From the NCBI RefSeq assembly GCF_003971195.1, contig NZ_CP034593.1, positions 1,426,001-1,490,000 of the forward strand: a stretch of DNA of 64,000 bases, written 5' to 3'. Of this stretch, positions 53,794 through 64,000 are shown in pieces. The notes beneath the pieces were generated by a model that ran no database searches, was not told where the DNA came from, and worked only from the letters and a program-made list of their open reading frames with translations. Both the position numbers and the translations under genes were made by a program. The first letter of the stretch is position 1; every line of letters starts with the position of its first letter. The stretch is from Flaviflexus ciconiae. Lineage in GTDB: Bacteria > Actinomycetota > Actinomycetes > Actinomycetales > Actinomycetaceae.

Positions 53794-55466
53794 CGGGCCA
53801 CCTCGCTGACCTTGGCTAGCGTGCCGTCTGACATTTCCCACACGCTGTCCGCAAGCCGGAGCATCGAGGGGCGGTGGGTGATGATGAGAATGCTGAGCTG
53901 ACCGCGCAGGTCATCGATCGCATCAATAATCTTGGCTTCCGATTCCATGTCCACATGAGAGGTGGGTTCGTCGAGAAGAAGGATGTTCCTGCCTGACAGC
54001 AGGGCGCGGGCGAGCGACAGGCGCTGGGCTTGGCCGCCGGACAGCATGGAGGCACGCTCACCGACTTTGGTGAGCAGTCCTTGCGGCATGTACTTCACGT
54101 CCTGCTCAACATTCGCCCGTTTCAGGGCTTCCCACATCTCCTCCTCCGACGCATCGGGTTTGCCGATGCGGAGGTTGTCGGCGATTGTTCCCGTGAACAT
54201 CCAGGTGCTCTGGGAAACTCCGGCGGTAAGTGACCTTGTCTCCGACGCAGTCAGCGCCGAAAGGTCTCTGCCGCCAACGAAGATGGTGCCGTCCTGGGGT
54301 GGGAGAGCGCCCTTGAGCAGCGACAGGAGTGTGGACTTGCCGGAACCCGAAGGGCCGATAATTGCGGCGGTTTCTCCCCTCGGCAAGGTCAGGTCAATTC
54401 CGTGAAGGACCTCGCCGCGACCGTAATCGTAGCGGACCCCTGACAGGTCGATTGCGAAAGCAGACTCCGATATATCTGCTGTTGCGTCTCCGACTCGCTT
54501 CGGCGCGGCGGGCTGAGAGTCAAGGTAGCGGCGGATAGCTCGTTCGGATGCCATACCACCCATGCCGATGTAGAAGAAGCCTGCGACCTGGCCAAGAGGC
54601 TCCAAAAGGAGAGTGAGGAGAAGAATGACTGTGACAGCCTCTCCCCCATCGATCGCACCGACATTCATTCGCGTTGCCGTAAGGAAAACGATCCAGCAGA
54701 TCAGAAGAAGGGAGGCGATACCGTCAATGACGATGATGACAATCTGGTTGCCGGCCAGCAGCTTCATGATCGCACCGCGGTTCGCTTCACCATTGTCCCG
54801 AAGCTTTTTCTCAATCCGGGGACCGGCTCCAAAGATCCTGATCGTCACAAGATTGCGGATCGCATCAAGATAGTTGCTGGTGAGCCGGGCGCGCTCAGCA
54901 CGAGAGTTGCTCGACACCTTGCGGAACAGTTTGAGGAAACCCATGACAATCAGAGGAATGAGTGGGCACACGATCAGTCCGCCCAGGCCAATGATGGGGT
55001 CGATGGCGATGGCAACGTAGCCGAGGGTGAGAATCGGAATGCTGAAAGCGGCGATCGTTGAACCAAAGTAGACCTGCCGGTATTCAGTCACCCGTTCGGC
55101 ACTGTCCGTCATCATCCCAATGAGACGGCCCGACGTGAACTCATGGGTGGCATTCTTCGGCAGCTCGGATTGACGGAATACGGTCGCCAGGAGACCGCTA
55201 CGGATCCGCCGCTCCTCAGCCCGCGCCTCACGGCCCGCGCAATCGGCCTCAAGGACAGCGCAAACACCCGCCAGGAGCCCGAGAACAAGCGCACCAATCC
55301 AGGTTCCGGAGGGAATCTCGTTACCAACGAGAGCGTCTCCGACGGCCGATCCAAGAAGGATAAGGGCCGCCGCGGTGAGGATCGCCGACAGGAGCCGGAG
55401 CCCCGCCACGACCATGACGGCCCGTTGGCCTCGCTCCGAAATAATCGGAGTTTTCTTCTGCTTCAC
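53790..55466 (-). CDS. CydD-like ABC exporter subunit
   Basis: The 558-residue protein has an N-terminal membrane domain with about six segments and a C-terminal nucleotide-binding domain. Walker A is GPSGSGKST, the signature is LSGGQAQRLSLARALL, and Walker B is ILLLDEPT. TDSAERVTEYRQVYFGSTIA in the membrane domain is like CydD-type exporters. The GTG at 55466 is chosen because AAGGAG lies 7 bases upstream; the longer frame to 55619 lacks support and would place 50 odd residues ahead of the first helix. It is the first gene of the two-gene operon. Confidence 0.87.
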   Translation of the reverse strand: MKQKKTPIISERGQRAVMVVAGLRLLSAILTAAALILLGSAVGDALVGNEIPSGTWIGALVLGLLAGVCAVLEADCAGREARAEERRIRSGLLATVFRQSELPKNATHEFTSGRLIGMMTDSAERVTEYRQVYFGSTIAAFSIPILTLGYVAIAIDPIIGLGGLIVCPLIPLIVMGFLKLFRKVSSNSRAERARLTSNYLDAIRNLVTIRIFGAGPRIEKKLRDNGEANRGAIMKLLAGNQIVIIVIDGIASLLLICWIVFLTATRMNVGAIDGGEAVTVILLLTLLLEPLGQVAGFFYIGMGGMASERAIRRYLDSQPAAPKRVGDATADISESAFAIDLSGVRYDYGRGEVLHGIDLTLPRGETAAIIGPSGSGKSTLLSLLKGALPPQDGTIFVGGRDLSALTASETRSLTAGVSQSTWMFTGTIADNLRIGKPDASEEEMWEALKRANVEQDVKYMPQGLLTKVGERASMLSGGQAQRLSLARALLSGRNILLLDEPTSHVDMESEAKIIDAIDDLRGQLSILIITHRPSMLRLADSVWEMSDGTLAKVSEVAR

Positions 55467-55986
55467 AAACAAGCTCCTTGAGAGATCACCGGAATTCAAT
55501 CCGACATCCCATCCAGCACCCTCCCCGCCGAACGCTGCGACAGTTTGGCTCCGGGCGCTCCCGGCCCGCCGACTCATCGGAACCCAAAAGCTCGATGCAG
55601 GGCAGGGAGGGTGCGCCATTCCTACGACCCACGTGGCGGGCCAATCCTCACTCCAACCTAGGCATTACCCAATCTGGAATCAATCAACCCGCCACGCATC
55701 ACAGTGACAGGCAACAGGCCAACCACTCTACTAATGAGAACGTTTATCACTCTATCATTATTCGTGATGATCCCGCCTTCCCTGACGTGCTTTGCCAGGC
55801 ACCTGACAGGACATCGACCGCACTGCGCAACCGTCTCGTTCACCCAGCGCCACCACCCTCAGTCTCTGACCGGGATGACGCTGTCTTTCTTTTGCGCTGG
55901 GCCGCGGCGTTTTTCTTGCCCGCAACTGTCTCCTTGCGCAGTTCGCACCTAGACTGGTGGGAATTCATCGACCATGAGGAGCCCCA
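55467..55986. other. Intergenic region between the ABC operon and the paiB-like gene
   Basis: About 520 bases separate divergent genes. Short frames here show no family likeness. The region should hold both promoters; I see no repeat or RNA gene. Confidence 0.45.
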
Positions 55987-56654
55987 ATGAATCCCCACTA
56001 CTTCACTCTCGACCGGGAGCCAGCCTTGGAGTTCGTGAAGGAACAGGGAGCGGGAACGCTCGTCACTGCCAGAGCCGACGGAACGATTGATGCGACTGTT
56101 ATGCCGATCGTGTTCCGCGGGACAACCTGATCATGCACATGGCTCGGTTCAACGATCACTGGAAGAGCTCCGACTTCCCGCGTCCCGCCGCTATGATCTT
56201 CACCGGGGCACACGACTACATCACCTCCCGCGACTACGACCTGCCGGAAGGAGTTTCCGTTGCCTCAACATGGGATTACACGCAGGTCGTTATCCACGGC
56301 GAAGTCACCGTTCTCGACGATCGGGAATGGGTCCGGGAAGCCGCCGTTGAGCTCACGGCACTGTGGGATAAAGAGGAGGCGGAGAACCTCGAGGAGAAGT
56401 ACCTGGAGCGCGCCTCCAAAGCCATCGTTGGCATGTCGATGACGATCGACCGGATCGAAGGTAAAGCCAAGCTGTCCCAGAACCGCCTACCGGGCGAACG
56501 CGCCAAGATCTCGTCAACCCTGCGGGATAGGGGGACCGAACGAGCATCGAAGCTTGCCGAGGATATTGATGCAGCACCGTCAACGGCACGCAGGGTTCCT
56601 TTCCTTGGCGGGCTACACGCCGCAAAGAAGAACAACCCTCCGCTCGCGCACTAA
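55987..56654 (+). pseudogene. PaiB-like FMN-binding protein, frameshifted by one base
   Basis: The gene starts MNPHYFTLDREPALEFVKEQ after a GAGGAG ribosome-binding site. It runs to MPIVFRG and breaks at GGG 56119-56121, where the frame reaches a TGA at 56128. Adding one base gives RGDNLIMHMARFNDHWKS and continues to KAKLSQNRLPGERAKI and the stop at 56654, 223 codons in all. LIMHMAR-N-HW and the KxKLSQNR motif are those of PaiB, an FMN-binding split-barrel protein linked to transcriptional repression in Bacillus. The role here is unknown. Confidence 0.8.
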
Positions 56655-56855
56655 CGACGCACGTCCCCCTCCCCTAACCAAGAGAAAGCAACAGGGCGGC
56701 TGGGCAAGGCGACCGGATGGGGCGATGCAAAAACACCGGGCAACGCAATAACACGAGGCGAAGCCATGCGGCTAAGACCTTAAAGTTTCTCCGGCCTGTC
56801 ACGCCGCGGGCGTACCGACTGCGCGTGGATATGCGGTCTCCATTAGCATCGGGAT

Positions 56856-58883
56856 ATGACGAATCCTCTTTTGAGCACATCCACTCTTCCCTACGGCGTG
56901 CCGGACTGGGCCACGATTAAGCGCGAGCACATTCTGCCTGCCGCCCGCCAAGCAATGGCTGCTGAGCGAATGGTGTGGGACGAGATTGCGACGAATACCG
57001 AACCCGCCACGGTCGAGAACACCGTGGTTCCCTTCGATGAGTCAGCTGAAGAACTCGAACGAGTTCTCTCCCCGGCCTTCACCCTCTTCTCGTCCGTTGG
57101 TGGCGATGAGCTCGACGCCATCCAGGCAGAGATCGGCCCGGAACTTTCCGCACACGAGAACGCCTTCTGGCTCGACCGTAGACTGTTCGATCGCTTCAAC
57201 ACCATCGATCTGAGCAACGCTGACGAGGAGACAACCTACTTTGTTTCCGACATTCTCAAGAAGTTCCGCCTGAACGGCATCGACCTATCCCCCGAGGACC
57301 AGGAGATTCTCAAGGAAATCGATGCCAAGCTTTCCGAGCTCAACATTCACTTTGGCCAGCGGGCCGTTAAGGCCATGAGGGACAATGCGCTGACCGTGAC
57401 CGATCGCGCGGACCTTGCCGGGCTATCCGAGGAGCAGATTGCCTCCTACCAGCAAGACGACGGCACATACTCCCTGCCACTCCTTAACTTCACGAACCAG
57501 CCGCTTCAGGCGCAGCTGACCAAGCCCGAAACCCGACGCGCGCTTCTGGCGGCGTCAACGAGCCGCGGCCTTGGTGCCCGCGAGTCGTCAGATACTCGCC
57601 AAATCGTCATCGAGATCGCCACCCTGCGCGCCCGCAAGGCCGCTCTGCTTGGCATGCCGCACCACTCGGAGGTTGTTGCCCAGCGCGGCATGGCAAAGGA
57701 GTCGCAGGCCATCATCAACCTGCTGACCACCGTGGCCGCAAAGGCGGTTGCCGCAGTGGACCGCGAAGTAGACGAATTAAGGCCGCTCGCCGAAGCCGAC
57801 GAGGCGGGGGACGGCCTCCATGCTGGCGACCTCACCTACTACCAGGAGAAGCTCCGCGGGCAGGTCGCCGTCGACGATGCTGCTCTGAAGCCATACCTGG
57901 CTCTCAGCAACGTTGTCGAGAAGGGCATCTTCTACGCGGCGGAGAAACTGTTCGGCCTGACGTTCACGCCCCGCCCCGACATTGCGGGTTACGTCGACTC
58001 CATCCAAACCTGGGAAGTGTTCGATGAGTCCGGCGAAGCGATCGGTCTATTCCAGGCGGACTTCTACAACCGTCCCGGCAAGAACGGCGGGGCGTGGATG
58101 CATTCGATTGTTTCTCAGTCGCGCCGTGCCGGCACCAAGCCTGTCATCATGAACAACTCGAACTTCGATGAGCCTGCCGAGGGACAGGATCTGCTCCTCA
58201 CCTGGGATCAGGTTGAAACTGTCTTCCACGAGTTCGGCCACGCCCTCCACGGTCTCCTGTCCGACACCCACTACGTGTCGACCGCCGGAACGTCCGTTCC
58301 TCGCGACTTCGTTGAGCTTCCCAGTCAGCTCAACGAGATGTGGTCCTACCATCCCGCCGTTCTCGCACAGTACGCCGTTCATCACGAGACCGGTGCGCCC
58401 CTGCCTGCAAATCTGGCCCAGAAGCTCTCTGCTTCGAAGACCTTCGGTCAGGGCTTCGCCACGACCGAGTTCCTCGCATCGGCCCTTCTCGACCAGGCAT
58501 GGCACCGCCTCACCGCGGACAAAGTACCAACTGTTGACGAGATTGAGACTTTCGAGGAGAGGGCGCTGGAGGAACTTGCCGTGCACCACGACCTGGTTCC
58601 GCCCCGCTACCGGAGCACCTACTTCAGCCACACCTTCTCGGGTGGCTACGATGCTGGCTACTACTCGTACATGTGGGCAGAGGTTCTTGTCGCCGACATT
58701 GAGCAGTGGTTCGGAACAGAAGCAGCGAAGAATGATGGTGGGCTCAATCGCGAAGCCGGTGACATTCTCCGCAACGAACTCATGTCACGCGGCGGTTCCC
58801 GCGACCCCTTGGAATCGTTCAAGGCGGTACGTGGCCGCGAGCCCCGCGCCGAGGCACTCCTCGAACGCCGCGGGCTCAACTAA
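56856..58883 (+). CDS. dcp: M3 family metallopeptidase (peptidyl-dipeptidase Dcp/oligopeptidase)
   Basis: The 675-residue cytosolic peptidase trims short peptides. HEFGHALH at 458-465 gives the zinc histidines and catalytic Glu459, and Glu487 in ELPSQLNEMW is the third ligand. GGYDAGYYSYMWAEVLVAD and the NNSNFDEP segment are typical of the Dcp branch. The ATG at 56856 has only a weak GGGA upstream. With pepN and the M13 enzyme it is the third metallopeptidase in the window. It is monocistronic, followed by a hairpin. Confidence 0.93.
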   Translation: MTNPLLSTSTLPYGVPDWATIKREHILPAARQAMAAERMVWDEIATNTEPATVENTVVPFDESAEELERVLSPAFTLFSSVGGDELDAIQAEIGPELSAHENAFWLDRRLFDRFNTIDLSNADEETTYFVSDILKKFRLNGIDLSPEDQEILKEIDAKLSELNIHFGQRAVKAMRDNALTVTDRADLAGLSEEQIASYQQDDGTYSLPLLNFTNQPLQAQLTKPETRRALLAASTSRGLGARESSDTRQIVIEIATLRARKAALLGMPHHSEVVAQRGMAKESQAIINLLTTVAAKAVAAVDREVDELRPLAEADEAGDGLHAGDLTYYQEKLRGQVAVDDAALKPYLALSNVVEKGIFYAAEKLFGLTFTPRPDIAGYVDSIQTWEVFDESGEAIGLFQADFYNRPGKNGGAWMHSIVSQSRRAGTKPVIMNNSNFDEPAEGQDLLLTWDQVETVFHEFGHALHGLLSDTHYVSTAGTSVPRDFVELPSQLNEMWSYHPAVLAQYAVHHETGAPLPANLAQKLSASKTFGQGFATTEFLASALLDQAWHRLTADKVPTVDEIETFEERALEELAVHHDLVPPRYRSTYFSHTFSGGYDAGYYSYMWAEVLVADIEQWFGTEAAKNDGGLNREAGDILRNELMSRGGSRDPLESFKAVRGREPRAEALLERRGLN

Positions 58884-59245
58884 GAAACAAATAGCTCTAG
58901 GCGCTAGATCGTAAACGGGGGCTTACTCTCTGGCACCACATACTAACAAAGCCGGTGCGGGCATCAGTCCGTACCGGCTTCGTTCTCAAATGCCCCATCC
59001 GTCCTCCCGCAGAGCACCATCACTGACTGGAAGTCATGAAGCCCCGGCGACGTGGGGTCACAAAAGGGGATCTTTACAACTGCGCGGGATCTTGCCCTGT
59101 GTCTCGGACGTATGTTCTTCTACTCCCCTATAAACAACCCAAAGCAATCAGTTCCTCCCTCCCTGTCCACACGACTCGGACACCCCGAACGGATTCATCT
59201 ATAGGGTGGGAAGAAAAACGTGTTCACGTATTGAAGGGATGAGAA
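58884..59245. other. Intergenic region between dcp and the amidase gene
   Basis: The region holds the dcp terminator in its first part and presumably the amidase promoter in the rest. No gene or RNA was recognised. Confidence 0.5.
58949..58980 (+). terminator. Hairpin terminator after dcp
   Basis: An inverted repeat AAGCCGGT/ACCGGCTT, extended to 12 pairs with one G-T, has an 8-base loop. It lies about 65 bases past the dcp stop. Confidence 0.72.
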
Positions 59246-60190
59246 GTGACCACTCATTATCTAAGCAAGGACAATGGGACCAACGGTTTCCATACGCACC
59301 TACATCCTGAGCTTCGAATCGCACCGGGAACGGGAGAGAAGATCACGTTCGAAACGGACGATGAAGCGTATAGGCAAATGCACGAGTTTAAGGCGATGGA
59401 CAAGGTAACAGCGACCATTAACCCGCTGACCGGCCCCGTCTATGTGGAAGGTGCCCAGCCCGGCGACGTTCTTGCAGTTACCATTCACGACATCAGCTTC
59501 CCTTCGAAGGTTGCCTGGTCCGTTTACCTGCCCGGCGCAGGAGCTCTAGCGAGGCCGATGGGAAATGAGTTCTACACACGAGAAATCGGCCTCACCGACA
59601 CGCATGCACAGCTCACAGACAAGGTCTCCGTGCCAATCGAACCAATGATTGGATGCATCGGCGTTGCCGCCGCCGACGTCACCATGTCAACGGTTATGCC
59701 CTCCTACCCAACGGGCGGGAACATGGATCTTCCCGATGTCACGATAGGCTCCACCGTCTACCTTCCAATTGAAGTTAAGGGAGCGCTCCTCTACCTCGGC
59801 GACCTGCACGCAGTCATGTCCCGCGGCGAATCATCCTTCGTGGCTATCGAAGCTGCCGGCGAGGCAACCGTTTCTATCGACCTCATTAAAGAGTCCTCTG
59901 GCTCAATCATGCGTCTCCGTGCTCCAAGGGTAGAAACCGCCAGCGAAATCATTACGGTCGGACTTGGTGACCCCGTCCAGAACTCCATCATCATGGCCTA
60001 CGAATCCCTGTTCGACATCCTGACCACGGATCATGGACTCACGAACGAAGACGCCTACACGATTATGTCCGCCTCAGCCCATACGGAGCTGGGAGGCCCA
60101 ACAGGCTCCCGAAATCCGGATCCCCTGCACCCCTTCCGAGCTATCGGTGCCGTGACCCTCGCACGCATCGAGAAGCAGTACCTCACCTAA
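59246..60190 (+). CDS. Acetamidase/formamidase family protein
   Basis: The 314-residue protein belongs to the FmdA/AmdA family, which hydrolyses formamide or acetamide to the acid and ammonia. GPVYVEGAQPGDVLAVTI, then MIGCIGVAA, and GNMDLPDVTIGSTVYLPI followed by GALLYLGDLHAVMSRGE are the conserved blocks. The start is GTG at 59246 after a GGGATGAGAA stretch. No urea, amide or nitrogen-regulation gene is adjacent. It is the last protein gene before the rRNA operon, with which it converges across a hairpin. Confidence 0.9.
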   Translation: MTTHYLSKDNGTNGFHTHLHPELRIAPGTGEKITFETDDEAYRQMHEFKAMDKVTATINPLTGPVYVEGAQPGDVLAVTIHDISFPSKVAWSVYLPGAGALARPMGNEFYTREIGLTDTHAQLTDKVSVPIEPMIGCIGVAAADVTMSTVMPSYPTGGNMDLPDVTIGSTVYLPIEVKGALLYLGDLHAVMSRGESSFVAIEAAGEATVSIDLIKESSGSIMRLRAPRVETASEIITVGLGDPVQNSIIMAYESLFDILTTDHGLTNEDAYTIMSASAHTELGGPTGSRNPDPLHPFRAIGAVTLARIEKQYLT

Positions 60191-60244
60191 CTCTGCAGCG
60201 CTTCACATCAGCACCCGCGCAAACCAGAACAAAGGGATAAACAA

Positions 60245-60275
60245 GTAAGGCCCAGGACTGAGTCCTGGGCCTTAC
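60245..60275. terminator. Terminator shared by the amidase gene and the rRNA operon
   Basis: A perfect 15-bp inverted repeat (60245-60259 with 60261-60275) will fold with a loop of about 5 bases. It lies between the amidase stop and the 3' end of the 5S gene. Confidence 0.8.
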
Positions 60276-60287
60276 TAATGAATAAAT

Positions 60288-60403
60288 GGCGGCGGTGTCC
60301 TACTCTCCCACACCCTCCCGAGTGCAGTACCATCGGCGCTGGTGGGCTTAGCTTCCGGGTTCGGAATGAGACCGGGCGTTTCCCCACCGCTATAGCCACC
60401 GCC
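60288..60403 (-). rRNA. rrf: 5S ribosomal RNA
   Basis: On the minus strand the sequence begins GGCGGTGGCTATAGCGG and ends with the complementary CCGCCGCC. It contains the conserved CCCGGTCTCATTCCGAACC and GGGAGAGTAGGACACCGCC. Its length of about 116 bases fits. Ends are accurate to a few bases. Confidence 0.93.
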
Positions 60404-60554
60404 AAAAACACGGAGTAACAACAGCTTTAAACCATATTTGATTATAGGTTACGTCACCCCACGCGTGTGGGTTGGATGGTAACCGTACAGTAGACGCGAA
60501 CACAGCAGTAGTGCTTACTCGTTAAATCTTTTCACCAAGTGTTTTATGGTGTTG

Positions 60555-63638
<3,084 letters not shown>

Positions 63639-63983
63639 ACAACAAAACACATCATTAAAAAACTCTTCGATTCACACAAACCAAAGATGCTCGCGTCCAC
63701 TATACAGTTACCAAACAACCCACCCACACCACACAAACAACCAAAAAAATTGTTTCCATGACAGAGCAACCAGGGCTGCTAACCCCAAACCCCAACAGCA
63801 TGCCGTTCAATGAAAAACTTTCCCATACCAAATCTTTGCAGAAAATCTTTGCCTCGTAGCCTGCACTCCAGCAGCAGACCAATCGCTATCCCATCGGCAG
63901 GAACATCGCCACCACCCCACACCCACACACCAACAAACAGTGCATGTTACAAGCATCAAGTGGATTTCGGGAAAAAACTCCCT
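63639..63983 (-). other. 16S-23S spacer without tRNA genes
   Basis: About 345 bases separate the 16S 3' end from the 23S 5' end. It is AT-rich and A/C-biased near the 23S and carries no tRNA-Ile or tRNA-Ala. The first and last parts should form the rRNA processing stems. Confidence 0.7.
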
Positions 63984-64000
63984 AGAAAGGAGGTGATCCA
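63984..64000 (-). rRNA. rrs: 16S ribosomal RNA, 3' end only
   Basis: The last bases of the window read, on the minus strand, TGGATCACCTCCTTTCT, the 3' terminus of 16S rRNA with the anti-Shine-Dalgarno sequence. The rest of the gene lies beyond the window. Confidence 0.92.

Noticed and set aside
28542..56654. Phase variation by G/C tract length in the five split genes
   Set aside because: The runs are only three or four bases long, too short for typical slipped-strand switching, and the genes are mostly core metabolic genes.

Overview
The window reads as chromosomal DNA of a GC-rich actinobacterium, most likely of the Actinomycetaceae or a close relative. The grounds are a protein close to the mycothiol-dependent nitroreductase family, a Gram-positive pilin with a cell-wall sorting signal, an Orn-type oligoribonuclease, a bifid-shunt phosphoketolase, and actinobacterial gene sets. 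The genus is inferred only loosely.

Layout. 1-11 kb: the end of an M13 metallopeptidase, a lipoprotein/thiol-oxidoreductase pair, aminopeptidase N, a malQ-EIIB-EIIA operon, a TesB thioesterase, EttA and a small SSB. Part of this order resembles the Rv2466c-Rv2478c stretch of Mycobacterium tuberculosis. 11-20 kb: an FtsH-like AAA protein, an NhaC antiporter, two overlapping dynamin-like GTPases, tRNA-Arg, orn and def. 20-27 kb: a pilin without a sortase, a nonsense-interrupted yxeA-like gene, a cold-shock gene, an amino-acid permease, then an islet of broken genes and IS3 fragments beside tRNA-His. 27-36.8 kb: a lipoprotein/ATP-grasp pair, glpD, a CopB-type ATPase behind a CsoR-like palindrome, tRNA-Lys, and a Ski2-like helicase with a YggS protein. 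36.8-49 kb: a branched-chain amino-acid cluster (cimA, ilvE, leuB, ilvC, ilvN, ilvB, ilvD) with an AspT/YidE-type exchanger inside it. The ilvB leader carries a short peptide and an intrinsic terminator. 49-60 kb: phosphoketolase, a CydDC-like ABC pair, a PaiB-like protein, an M3 peptidase and an acetamidase/formamidase. 60.2-64 kb: an rRNA operon on the minus strand (5S, 23S and the last bases of 16S).

Two points matter most. First, the FtsH-like protein keeps its ATPase residues but has HVAGH in place of HEAGH and isoleucine in place of the pore phenylalanine, so it looks like an inactive-protease paralogue. Second, five genes (glpD, copB-like, cimA, one ABC subunit, paiB-like) are each split by the loss of exactly one base in a short G/C run. 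Restoring one base gives full-length proteins of a whole number of codons. That pattern suggests homopolymer under-calling in the assembly more than biology.

I saw no CRISPR array, prophage, or complete defence or secondary-metabolite system.
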